Both the position numbers and the translations under genes were made by a program. A stretch of DNA of 64,000 nt, taken from NCBI GenBank assembly GCA_030549495.1, contig JAUIRK010000536.1:1-64000 (forward strand), written 5' to 3'. Numbering within the stretch: position 1 is the stretch's first letter; each line of letters starts with the position of its first letter. This document shows positions 1 to 12,555 of the stretch, piece after piece. The stretch comes from Nectonema munidae (taxonomy: Eukaryota; Nematomorpha; Nectonematoida; Nectonematidae). The notes under the pieces were generated by a model. It made no database searches, was not told the DNA's origin, and saw nothing but the letters and a program-made list of their open reading frames with translations.

Positions 1-745
1 TCATACGATGTTACAAAAGTTATTACCTATACTTTGCAATTTGCACGATTTTAAATATTATATTTGTCAAATAATCAAAATAAAATTCTGTAATCAAAGA
101 ATCGAAAAATATTCTTTAAAAAATCAAAAAATATCAAACTTTCTGTTCATATTTTGCTACCTCATACGATGTTACAAAAGTTATTACCTATACTTTGCAA
201 TTTGCACGATTTTAAATATTATATTTGTCGAATAATCAAAGAATCGAAAAATGTTCAAATCAAAAAATATTTATTCTTTTTAAATATATCGTTGGCTCCC
301 CTTACTTTTAAAATTGAAAGATAAACCTAGTCTTTAATAATTAATTTTTATCAAAATATGCACATACGAAACTAAAAGTAAGGGGAGCCAACGATATATT
401 TAAAAAGAATAAATATTTTTTGATTTGAACATTTTTCGATTCTTTGATTATTCGACAAATATAATATTTAAAATCGTGCAAATTGCAAAGTATAGGTAAT
501 AACTTTTGTAACATCGTATGAGGTAGCAAAATATGAACAGAAAGTTTGATATTTTTTGATTTTTTAAAGAATATTTTTCGATTCTTTGATTACAGAATTT
601 TATTTTGATTATTTGACAAATATAATATTTAAAATCGTGCAAATTGCAAAGTATAGGTAATAACTTTTGTAACATCGTATGAGGTAGCAAAATATGAACA
701 GAAAGTTTGATATTTTTTTATTTTTTAAAAAATATTTTTCGATTC
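1..745. repeat. Large inverted repeat (foldback), cut by the window start
   Basis: Positions 1-310 are repeated in reverse complement at about 374-682, with symmetry such that position p pairs with 683-p. The inner arm ends are GGCTCCCCTTACTTTT and its complement, separated by a ~63-base spacer. The right arm continues to about 745, so the left arm must extend beyond the window. Each arm holds a ~161-base unit in direct repeat, marked by CGATGTTACAAAAG at 6 and again at 167. Short open frames here are repeat translations and not genes. It could be a foldback transposon or an inverted satellite block. Confidence 0.9.
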
Positions 746-918
746 TTTGATATGAATTATCGCGGTATACAGGTTGGAGATGAACCATCGTAGTATACAG
801 GTATAATGTATATAGGTAATAACTTATGTAGCATCGTCTCCCCGAATGAGGTATATCAAATCTTACATCTAGCAGAATGTGAACAGAAAGTTGAACATTG
901 TCTCCTAGTTATTTGTAC

Positions 919-1100
919 ATGGAATAGAAACCATCGTAGTATACAGGTTGAAGATGAATCATCGTAGTATACAGGTTAGAGATGAATCATCGTAGTATAC
1001 AGGTTAGAGATAAATCATTGTAGTATATAGTTTGGAGATGAATCATAGTAGAATACAGTTTGGAGAAGAATCATCGTAATATACGGGTTGGAGATAACAC
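919..1100. repeat. Tandem array of a ~27-bp unit
   Basis: About six diverged copies of a unit like ATCGTAGTATACAGGTT followed by GGAGATGA run head to tail, with two isolated copies just upstream at about 755-805. The array sits between the foldback block and a third copy of its arm unit, so the whole 1-1370 stretch looks like one composite repeat. Confidence 0.8.
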
Positions 1101-1226
1101 GCAAGTTGTCTACCCGCGTTCAACCGTACAGGTTATGAGAATATATCATTACATATTAGAGAAGAGTTTTCTAAACTCTTTATACTGAAAAAATATTTCT
1201 TCAAATATATTACTGTTTTGTTTAAA

Positions 1227-1370
1227 ATACCTATACTTTGCAATTTGCACGATTTTAAATATTATATTTGTCAAATAATCAAAATAAAATTCTGTGATCA
1301 AAGAATCGAAAAATATTCTTTAAAAAATCAAAAAATATCAAACTTTCTGTTCATATTTTGCTACCTCATA
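1227..1370 (+). repeat. Extra copy of the foldback arm unit
   Basis: This stretch repeats the arm unit seen at about 28-170 almost base for base, in the left-arm orientation. It starts at the ACCTATACTTTGCAATTTGC segment and ends at the TTTGCTACCTCATA segment. It brackets the 27-bp array on the side away from the foldback. Confidence 0.85.
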
Positions 1371-1380
1371 GCTTCAATGC

Positions 1381-3850
1381 TTATTGAGAAAAATTGATTA
1401 AAACACATATTTTGATCTATTTATCTTCTCTTTAGAAATTTATATGCAGTAAACAATAATAAAAATAATATTTATCCAAAACATATTTTTTTCGAATCAA
1501 AGTGTAAATCAAACCCGCACTTAAATTTTGGATGATTATTCAAAAGAAGTAAAAAACTAATGTTAATTTATAAAAAACCAAAACTAAAATGATTTTATAA
1601 AAATCTAAAAATAAATAGTGGACTACGATTATCCAACAAAACTTGTACATTCGATCTACATTTTTAACTTCAAAAATAATTTTAAATTTATTAGAAAAAC
1701 ATTATACTGACCAATAAAAAAAACGAAGGTTAATTTATAAAAAAAATGGAAAAACTAATACTATTTTATAAAAATCTACAAATAAATTTAGATTCTGAGA
1801 GTAGAGTCGCTTTATAATTGTGCTGGAAATTGTCACAGAATATAGGTAAAAATTTGTCCTAATGAAAGGAGCTTTAGTTTAAAATGCATCCCTTATCTCC
1901 TAATTAATGGTATGAAGCCCATGGAAAATAAAAACAGTAAAAGGTATTTCTTAAGTACTTGTGATATAAGTAATGTATTCTGAAAGCCCATAAAAAATGC
2001 TTTAATTTGGTATATCGCATGATGCATTTTGTTGAGAAATGTGAAAGTTATAAGCGTTTTAATATTTGACTAAGATTTAAGCTAGGAACACTACAAATAA
2101 ACTAAGCGTACACTAGCCCGATAAAATAAACCACACACGCGTGCTAAAGATGTGGTGAAGCGTATGCGAGATAAGAATTTCCTGCGCTCAGAAACGCGTA
2201 ATGCAACATGTGTTAATCTTTCTTCGCATAGTTAACCGCTAAAATCAATAACAATCGTTTTAGAATCAATAATGTGATTTATTCTTCGCACACTGTCGGT
2301 ATAAAAATAACGAGTGCCCTTCGTTAAAAATTAGAAAGGTTGTATCTAAACTAAATAAAAGTAGACTATGATTATCCAACAAAACTCATTATTTCTTCAA
2401 TGTGGATGCATGCGCACACGTGTTAGATTCGAAAATTATAATTATTTTATAAAAATATAGAAATAAATTTAGGATTATAGTGAAAAAAAATAAATTCATG
2501 AGATTACTTATTGAGAAAAACTTATTAATACACGTGAAAAAAAAATAAATTCATGAGATTACTTATTGAGAAAAATTGATTAAAACACATATTTTGATCT
2601 ATTTATCTTCTCTTTAGAAATTTATATGAAGTAAACAATAATAAAAATAATATTTATCCAAAACATATTTTTTTCGAATCAAAGTGTAAATCAAACTCGC
2701 ACTTAAATTTTGGATGATTAATTCAAAAGAAGTAAAAAACTAATGTTAATTTATAAAAAACCGAAAACTAAAATGATTTTATGAAAATCTAAAAATAAAT
2801 AGTGGACTACGATTATCCAACAAAACTTGTACATTCGATCTACATTTTTCACTTCAAAAATAATTTTAAATTTATTAGATAAACATTATACTGACCAATA
2901 AAAAAACGAAGGTTAATTTATAAAAAAAAGGAAAAACTAATACTATTTTATAAAAATCTACAAATAAATTTAGATTCTGAGAGTAGAGTCGCTTTATAAT
3001 TGTGCTGGAAATTGTCACATAATATAGGTAAAAATTTGTCATAATGAAAGGAGCTTTAGTTTAAAATGCATCCCTTATCAGCTAATTAATGGTATGAAGC
3101 CCATGGAAAATAAAAACAGTAAAATGGCATTTCTTAAGTACTTATGATATAAGTAAAGTATTCTGAAAGCCCATAAAAAATGCTTTAATTTGGTATATCG
3201 CATGATGCATTTTGTTGAGAAATGTGAAAGTTATAAGCGTTTTAATATTTGACTAAGATTTAAACTAGGAACACTACAAATAAACTAAGCGTACATAGCC
3301 CGATAAAATAAACCACACACGCGTGCTAAAGATGTGGTGAAGCGTATGCGAGATAAGAATTCACTGCGCTCACAAACGCGTAATGCAACATGTGTTCATC
3401 TTTCTTCGCATAGTTATGCTCTAAAATCAATCAATAATGTGATTTATTATTCGCACACTGTCGGTATAAATATAACGAATGCTCTTCGTTAAAAATTAGA
3501 AAGGTTGTATCTAAACTAAATAAAAGTAGACTACGATTATCCAACAAAATTCGTACATTCAATCGACAAAACCACACACGCGTGCTAAAGATGTGGTGTA
3601 GCGTATGCGAGATAAGAATTCACTGCGCTCACAAACGCGTAATGCAACATGTGTTAATCTTTCTTCGCATAATTATGCTCTAAAATCAATCAATAATGTG
3701 ATTTATCATTCGCACACTGTCGGTATAATTTTTAACGAATGCCCTTCGTTAAAAATTAGAAAGTTTGTATCTAAACTAAATAAAAGTAGACTACGATTAT
3801 CAAACAAAACTCTTACATTTAATCGACATTTTTCACTTGAAAAATAATTT
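1381..3850. repeat. 1,182-bp tandem duplication plus a partial third copy
   Basis: The sequence from 1381 to about 2380 recurs from 2563 to about 3550 at a constant offset of 1,182 bases with few differences. An anchor such as CCACACACGCGTGCTAAAGA lies at 2131 and 3313. The same anchor appears again at 3572, only 259 bases on, so a third, short unit (3572-3850) was added. The open frame at 3605-3847 lies wholly in this short unit and is not called as a gene. Confidence 0.9.
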
Positions 3851-4500
3851 AAAATTTATTAGAAAAATATTATACTGACCTATACTACTGACCCATAAAA
3901 AGTAAAAAATATATATTAATTTTCGACAGTTTTATTTAACTATGACATTTTAAAATGTTAAAAACCTTATTCTACCTTTGTGAATATAAAATTTTGAAGA
4001 AATAATATATAAACTTATCACGTTAATTATTGGTATTTTTTGAAACTAGATAAAAGTTGACTGACCTCACATAAAAGCGGATTTTGGAAAAATAAAAATA
4101 TATTTATTTGTAAAACCTAGCCTATTTTACCCACAAAGAGTATAGCTTCAAATCTTGTACATTCGATCAACATTTTTCACTTCAAAAATAATTTAAAATT
4201 TATTAGAAAAACATTATACTGACCTATACTACTGACCCATAAAAAGTAAAAAATATATATTAATTTTCGACAGTTTTATTCAACTATGAAATTTTAAAAT
4301 GTAAAAAATCATATTTTACCTTTGTGAATATAAAATATTGAAAAAATATTATATAAATTAAGAACGTTAATTATTATTGGTATTTTTTGAAACTAGATAA
4401 AACTTGACTGACCTCACATAAAAGCAGATTTTGGAAAAATGAAAATATATTTATTTGTATAACCTAGCCTATGTTAACCACAAAGAGTATACCTTTCTAA
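3815..4500. repeat. 344-bp tandem duplication
   Basis: Two successive copies of a ~340-base AT-rich unit, with the anchor TATACTGACCTATACTACTG at 3871 and 4215. The copies differ at scattered positions, so the duplication is not recent. Nothing coding is seen. Confidence 0.85.
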
Positions 4501-4774
4501 TGATATCATTTTCATTCAATTTTTTTAAAAATCTTCACATTATGCTTAAATAAAAAGGTGGTCCGTAATTTTTTCAAAAATTTAGACAAAATTTTTCGAA
4601 GTAAAGTCCATTTATTAAAATTTGTTAAAACTTTTGCAAAAATAAATTATTCTAGAGTATGTAGCAAACGATAAGCTTTCTAATGATATATATATCATGA
4701 AAAAGAAATATTGAAAAACAGTTTAATTCTTCCTTCAAATCAAACAAGTAAAAATTTTCAAAAAGTAGTATTGG

Positions 4775-4781
4775 TAGTAGT

Positions 4782-4815
<34 letters not shown>
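4775..4815. repeat. (TTA)n microsatellite
   Basis: A run of ATT/TTA triplets preceded by TAG-type triplets. It is flanked by AT-rich sequence without genes. A small GC-richer hairpin follows at about 5035-5056, with GAGGTCT and AGACCTC around TGCC. Confidence 0.9.
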
Positions 4816-4817
<2 letters not shown>

Positions 4818-5292
4818 TACATATTTCAACCAATCATATAGTTTTTATGAAATAAAACTGCAATTTCAAAGTTAAATTTTTTGAACTTTTAGGTAGAATT
4901 TTTGAAATGTGGCTTTCAATATGTATGTAAAATATTTTTTGAAAATTTTTATTTTAAGTATATTTTTTAAGCATTTTACGATTTACACATTTAAATATAT
5001 AATAAGGCTGGCAAGTTTTGCGAGTTGTCTCCCCGGAGGTCTTGCCAGACCTCTGATACTCTATATTTTCATTGAATTTTTCATTAAAACAGCGTGTGTA
5101 CAAAATGTACACCGAAAAACAACAGTGTAGCAAAAAATCAATATACTTTTGAGGGTTAATTATATTGATTCATTCGTTTTTGTCTTTTTTTCTTTCACGT
5201 AATGTTTTTTTCTCTTCATAATCATATTTTCATCTTTTTCATAAAATTTGAATGTTTTTTTTTAGATTAATAAAACAATTTATTTCAATTAA

Positions 5293-6958
5293 ATGAGTAA
5301 TAAAAATTGTGTCAAGAGAAGGCCAGAAATTCCTCTTGTAACAACATGTTTATCTGGTTTCTGTAAAATGCCAACCAATAAACAAATCATTCGAAGGTAT
5401 TTAAACTTGTTCGAGAGCCAGAAGAGTAAGAAAGCAAGGATCAAAATTTTAGCAGAAGAATTAAGTCAACTATGGAATGAGTTGAACTTTCCAAAAATTT
5501 CGAATCAGCAAGTGGTGTTGAAAGTTGGAAAAGTTTTTGATTTGTATGAAAAGTACAGGAAAAGAAAGCCTGAAAAATTGGAGGAGGAGATGAAAAGTTT
5601 GTTTGATATGACTAAAGTTGACGGTTTTTGGCTGAGTTCAGAGGATAAAGCCCCTTATCACACCCAGATTGCAACAGCGGGTAGAGTAGGTTATTCAACA
5701 AGATCTGAAGCAGGCATCACACCAATACATCCTTCGAAGCGCGTTAAAGTTTCGAGATTGTCTTATACTGAATCGACATCTTAGTGTGTTCCGGCTGAAT
5801 CAAACTCTGGTTCTGAAAGTTCTAGTCTCACTGAAATTGAAAATGATGATGAATTTCTCCCGGATGAAAAGAATGAAACAAAGAAAAAGTATAACTCAAC
5901 GAAATCCGCCGATTAGCTTGTAACACAGCATTGTTTGTCTACCAGAAAGGCTTCAGTTGTATTTAGTTCTCTGAAACTTGATGGAATTGATATTGAAAGT
6001 CCGAGTCAGGTTAGGGTTTGGAATAAGGTTATTAAAGAATCTGAAAGTGTTAAAGAAAAGCTTATGGAGGTTTTAAAATCGGAAGTATTTTGTTTACATT
6101 TTGATGGGAAAAGTATATAAAAGAAAGAGTATCAAGTGGTGTGTCTTCAAAATAGCCAAAGGAGAATCAATTTTGCAATACTAGAAATGGTTCTTCTAAT
6201 GCTATTTTTGAAGAGTTGGTGAAACTTATGGATGATTTTGACGCTTGGCAGAGTATAAAAATGATTATATGCGATTCAACAGCAGTGAATACCGGTCGTG
6301 AAAATGGGATTGTTGTTAGGTTTCAGAGAATGATGAATGAGAAGGGATACGACACGCCACAATTTATTTCATGTCAACACCATGTTTTGGACTTTGTTTT
6401 GAAACATATTATGGATTCAAGCTTTGACGGTTCGACCAAAAGTCCTCACTTGAATTATTTCTTCGTTGATATAATAGTTCAAAATTATGAATTCTTGAAA
6501 TCAAATTATATTTCTGATTGTCATCATTATGGAACTTCCAAAAATACTGGCTGGAGGGATGATTTCAAGTTTTAGTTCGAACTCTGCGAGGCATCAAGTT
6601 CCATAAAGAAACTGGCAAATGGCCCAAAATAAGCTGGAAAAAACTGCCATCTCTCCACAACGCCAGATGGAATTCACGAGACTTGTATGCCTTAATGGCT
6701 TATTTTTTACTCCCTGAAAAGAGAGAAGAGCTCGAAAAAATTTGTTATTTTATTTCATTTTCTTGGTGTGACTTTTGGTTTTCTGAGCAAAAATTTGAAG
6801 TTTCGACTTATGGTAAACTAAAACAAGCTATAGTTGAACAAAATTGTACGAAGGCCATATTCACTTTCCTTACATTTTTCAGTTCTGAAAATTCATTAAT
6901 TGACATTCTTAGAACAAACATCTTTGCCGAACGTGGGGTTAAAATATGGAAGAAATAG
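5293..6958 (+). pseudogene. Broken transposon-type gene of a repeated animal family
   Basis: One gene is readable on the plus strand in consecutive pieces. 5293-6120 is a single frame interrupted by stop codons at 5782 and 5914 and ending at 6118. The continuing protein is in another frame at 6216-6575, then again at about 6580-6958, so the copy is dead. The first part is basic and helical. The middle contains CDSTAVNTGRENGIVVRFQ-like and CQHHVLDFVLKHIMD segments, and the last contains LHNARWNSRDLYALMAYFLL. From memory these belong to an uncharacterised, highly repeated arthropod and cnidarian family that resembles hAT-type transposases with an RNase-H-like core. That assignment is by recollection only. 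No terminal inverted repeats or target duplication were found, and the C-terminus seems lost after 6958. Confidence 0.6.
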
Positions 6959-6959
6959 T

Positions 6960-9900
6960 GAAAAACTAACGCTCTGTTAAATATCTAACATCCACATTTT
7001 TAGCTACTAATGCTTTTTAGCTTTTCATACGTTTTTAATATAGTTTTGAAACAATAAATTCGAATTTTTGTTTATATTTTTGTGTACCTTTAGTTATTTG
7101 TTAGTGACCCTACTATTTAATTAATTTTTTACTCGTGAGCGCCAGGTTTTTTGAACATTTTACGCTAAAATTGGCATTTTTTAGTTTCAAACAAAATTAT
7201 TCATCGGAAAACACTACAGGGTTTTCAAGTTAAAAAAAGTTATATCCCTAATGTACATATATAAGTAATTAAAAAATTACTGCATATTAATATGATATAA
7301 TTGTGGTTGATGGAACAATTTTGTTACGAGAGAATTTGTTCAAAGAAAAACATATTGAATTAAGATACAACTCTGAATCTTGTCAAAGCAAGTCATAAAG
7401 TTATATCAATGAAAATTTATAAGGATAAATATCGAGCTTGATTTGACTGTTGTAGGAAAACTCTGATTTGGCTTGATAATGAAATTTTACGTCGCGTATC
7501 AAAGCTTTTTCCAAAGTATTGATTGTGTAAATCAATCCATTATAAATATAAAGCTTTTTAATATTTATGAAGATATTATAAATGAAATTATAATAACATA
7601 TTAGTTCAAGTCACGATATTCTCACTGCTGTATTATGCTAATGCGATTTTCAGACTTTAAGAAAGTACTATAAATCCTATTAAAATTACTATTTCCAAAT
7701 GTAATTTTTTCATTTCATTCAAATAATGAGCAATTACTTATTTCGGGGTATCGATTTTTTCCTATACTTTAAGAAATTTTAAACGAAAGAACCTTTAAGC
7801 CAAATCATTCATGGATCCTAATCTTTGTGGAGTAAGATTGCTTTCCTTATTGTTGCGAAGTTTTTCAAACATATTTATAGCGACTAATTCAGGCCACCTA
7901 AGCGACCCAGGAGGCGTTTCTTTGGGGCGGTAGGGAGTGGCAGAAGGTGTTTCGATAGGTTTTGGAGAATGCCCACCCTCCTCACCTTCAATTTACATCT
8001 TTACTTTCACACTCCTTCTAGGGTTGCCCAACATTTTTAGGTTTCTCTATAAGATTAGTTGTATTTCGTTTATTTTTTGCCTATCAATTATATTAAGAGC
8101 TATGTAAGCACATTTGATTAGCAATGCGCTGCCAGCATAGATTTAATATCCGCTGACCGAGAAAAGATTGACGCGTCGTGTGCATTGGCCATGTGTTTCT
8201 ACCTAATTTGTATTAATCTTCAAACTAGTTTCATTCATTCACTTAGTTAGATCGCCCATAGAGGCAGCCTTCTTCCCTCTAGGACAGGCCTGTCCAACCT
8301 AAAGTGTCTTAACGGCTGACTTTGACAGATAAATCAATCACAGGCGCATCTTGAGCGATTTTTCTAATGTTGATTCTTGAAAAAACAGTCCACATATGTT
8401 AGAAAATCAACTCGATGGATTTATTCTGAAATTTCAACTTGATGTATATATTCTTTCTTACATTCTTGATAAAATGCTCTTACATCTATTTGATTTGAAG
8501 TGAAAATATTATCTTTAAAATATTCATTTCCTTGATATGTTTCTAATGTGGTTTTCATAATGCAAATGGAGTTTATGAATTTAATGAAATTAAGCAAAAA
8601 TGTATCCCACTTTTAGAACCTTATTCGCGCAAACCTTGACATTTTGTCAAGAACTGGGGTTTCTTATAACGCAAATAGGCCCAAATTAGTGGGTTTAATA
8701 TTTGCTTTATTTCATTGCATTCATAAACCTCATTTGTTATAAATATATCAATAAAATTTATAAAAGAAAATAATTAGACTTCAAATCTCAATTTGTAATA
8801 AAGAAAACAATTCGATCAGACTAATGAAATTAACTTTAAGGCGGCTTTTCCAACCTCGAACCTTTTTTTCAACTTTGAAAAAAAAGTTGGAGCTCAGGTT
8901 TTTGTGAAAAAAATTTGGGAGTTGATGGTTTGAAAAAGATCAAATTGGAAATCAAACATGCTATGAACATGAATAAGAATTTTAAGCAGAATTTCTTAGC
9001 ATTTAAATCTTTAAAAAAGTTAAAATTGAAAAGAATTGAAAGATTAAGAGAGTTATGTCTTAAAACTTTACTTTGAATTTTTCATCCCCTGGATAAATTT
9101 CTTCTAGAGATTTCATATTTCTATAAAATCGATTTATCACCCATTCTTCTATTTTGAGTTAAAACATATCCATAATTATGAAAAATAAGTGATGTTTCAG
9201 CTGAAATTTTTGATTCGAAAAGTTTAACTTTCATTGAAATTCTGAATACATTAAATTCTAGGGGAAAGGTGTAGGTTTCTGAAAAAATACTTGAATATTT
9301 GTTTATATATTATCGAACTGTTTCCTTAAAGATTGCCTAACTGAAATCCATTTTCGTCGAGAGGTCGCCCTAGGGTTTAGTAACCTAGGCTAAAGTGTGA
9401 AGCTAATTTGATAAAAAGTTTTTATACTCTTGATAATACTCTAAATGTTCAAAAGATGTTAATGATTACAAAGCTGTTATCAATTACAAGGAAGACGTGC
9501 CTTTCGACGAATGGTTTCACTTGTAGTTACAACATTAGAAGAATGATTCAAAGGCACTCTTTGCGAATATACAGCTCGAATCTCTAGCACAAGCAATGTG
9601 ACTCCGTCTCTGTATCCGAGCATCTACGTTCCTTTGGAGTTAATTTGGACTTAATGAGAATGTGATAGGAACTAATTGCATTGCAGAGACACACACTTAT
9701 ATGAGAGCATCAATAAGTACAATGCGGGCATGCAACCTTGAACTCTCAAGGAAAAGTGTAGAATTTTGTAACACTTTCGTAGCAGCAGCGATATAAACAT
9801 TTATAGTTATATTTACTTTGCGAATTCTGCACATTTTAAAGACAAATTAAAAATAATGGAATAGGAATTTACTGTTACTTTTTATTAGATATTGAAAAAT

Positions 9901-12480
9901 TCAAAATAAAACGAAACCTTGGCCAAACATTTTCAAATATTATTTTTTTCAAACACTCTAAAAAACGCGATGTATTTCAAAGTTATTAACTAGTTAACAT
10001 TATAAATAAAAAATCGCTAAAAAAAATAAAAAAAAATTCTTCATTCTAAATAGTTCAGAACATTGAAATGCAGATGGAGCATAAATTTTCCATATCTTGA
10101 AAACAGGCTCAATATCTCGTTCACCATTGTTGGCTCCTGGCCTTTCACCCATCCTCAAGTGGAGAGCAAGATGAAGAAACTTGATCAACTCCTTCTCCCT
10201 ATCCCAATCAATCTTGAAACAATGGACGCAAAAGTGCTAGTAGATCAAAATTGAATGAAGTTATCGCATTTTTGACACTTAGATGTGAAAATAGAAGCTA
10301 GAAAGTACGCAGGTAAAGATTTTGGTATAGTAGAAAGGAACCACTTGGATGTTCTATTTTCGCACAAAAGTGTTCCAAATGCCATTTTCAATCAATTTTA
10401 ACATGATGAATTTAAAATTGGAATAATCAATTTTTTATCCGACCATGTTAGTTTGATAAAAGATTTTTTGGATCAAAAATTTGGCACAAAATTTTTTGTT
10501 CTTGGAGTTTGATGACCTCTTAATCTGGAGATACCCAAAACAGTAATGAGAAATAAAAAATAGGGGGGGGGGCAACTTTTTAAAAATTGAAATTTTCCAA
10601 ATCTATTTTTTTCAAAAAACTCAAAAGTCAACAAATAAAGTTGTATTTGTTTAAAAAGTTTGCATTTCCATTCATGTAACATTGAAGGCATTTGACTTAG
10701 AGAATTCGTTTTAATGTTGGAAACGGGCGCTCACCAGTTCCTGATTTTGCACCAAATATTCTTGCAACTAAATAAGATCGATTGAAAAAAGTTATTCAAA
10801 ACCTGCATACGGATGATTATAACCATTTTAACGACATATTTTCTTGTGAGAAAATTTTAATTATTTCACCAAAGTTATCCTGTTTTCCTTGAATAAATCC
10901 TTTTGCATTTTTTGCTATTTCTACTTCACTCAAAAATAAAGAGTGTTTTGGATGAAAGTTCTTTCATGCTTCCATAAAGTAAAAGTTTTACATTGAAGCT
11001 ATAAACTCATGAGAGATTCGAACAAAACATTTTTCTCTCTTTCAATCTAAAACAGATATAAAGTAGCAAAAATGATAATAATTAAAGAAAAAATTAAGAA
11101 TTGAGCTGATATTGAATCTGTTTAAAACCGGAAATAATTATTTGTTCATATATTTTCGAATAATCCTCGGAATTTTTGTATGTCCGAAAGTGGAGGAAGG
11201 TACTCGAATTTTAGAGATTTTCAAAACATTTTTTGACATCTATTTGTTTCAATATCATTCAATTTATTGAGAGAGCTCTGTGTGTTTTGGAAGATTTTCG
11301 TATAATGCTTTATCACTTCTTAAGCGTTTGAAGTGATATATCAAGAACTTCTAGAATTGTTAAAAGGCAACTTAAAAATGATTGCCTGACTAACATAAAT
11401 TACAAACTAAAATAAATTAAAAGACTCTTTATTACCTGTGCATCTATATGATGATAGGAAAACCTCTAAAAAAATTTTGCAAAAGATTTAAGAAAAGTTT
11501 TTCTCTTATGCAATCTTAGTAACACGACAAATGTTCTTTAAATGTCATTTTAAGTTTGCACCTTGACATAGTCTAGAAACAGGAAGTTTTTGTATAAACC
11601 TGAACACAATTTTTTAACGCGTGCATTGCTGCCGATACATCACACCATAACTTTCATTATAGCCAAGAGAAGTTGAGGATTAATCTCATGCAGATTTGCA
11701 ATTTATCAGATAAAATTTTTGCACTACTCCAAGCTCACCTTGAAAAATCTATTTAAAAAATTGATTAAAATTATTTAATACATCGATTTTTATTAAATTA
11801 TAATTTTTATAATTGGGGAGGACCACCCAATAAAATATGGGACCAAGACCGTTTTAAACAAGGCACTGGTTTGATCACAAAAAACCAATGAAAAGAATTA
11901 GCACTCTCAAAACAATAGAAATTTGAGTATCAGTCTGTGTCAAAAGACTTTATTAGGGGCTAAATTTGTGTTTTTTAGGAAAACCCAAAAAACAAAGTCC
12001 GTATATTTTGTAATATTTATGTAGATGATTCTTGAATATATTTTAAAAAAATATACGCTGTTATCATTTATATTTATCACTTCCATAATCACACGAGACA
12101 AAGAAAATCCTTCAAAGAATATTTGTATGCTGGAGATCAATGTCTCCTTTTTCCTGATAAGCGTAATACCTGAAATGATTGTATAGAATATAGATAGAAC
12201 ACTTAAAATGATTTTGGTTCATAGACTGATTATATATAATCATTACATATGAATATCTATTGTAAATAGAAAAAGGTTTTAATGAGGCATATTTTGAAAT
12301 GCCGTGCCCATAGACCAATTTGAGTTAGCTAAAGTACTGATGGGCGTCAAACCATATGGGCAGAACTACTCCTCTGAACATATGAGATATCCTTAAATAT
12401 GATGATATTTTTGGGCGCAATCATATTTCTTCAGCTAATCTCATTTGCCAATATTCCTTTCACAGCTTTAACGTCAATTA
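6960..12480. other. Intergenic, no gene recognised
   Basis: AT-rich sequence with only short open frames. A GC-richer patch at about 9480-9760 has no long frame on either strand. A hAT-like tip reading CAGGCCTGTCCAACC occurs near 8287 without a visible partner. A poly-G run lies near 10561-10572. The stretch 7900-8030 is locally GC-rich and unexplained. Confidence 0.6.
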
Positions 12481-12555
12481 TTGCTTCTGATTTGGAATAG
12501 TGCAGCGTTAAACAAGAATCCCTCGTGTAAGCGTTGAGAATGAGCTTTAACTTTG

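Noticed and set aside
3605-3847. 80-residue open frame
   Set aside because: Lies entirely in a tandemly duplicated non-coding unit. The equivalent frame is broken in the other two copies.
8280-8330. hAT-like tip CAGGCCTGTCCAACC
   Set aside because: No partner end or flanking duplication was found, so it may be chance.
9480-9760. GC-richer patch, considered as a gene or ncRNA
   Set aside because: Stops in all frames and no RNA motif that I could recognise.
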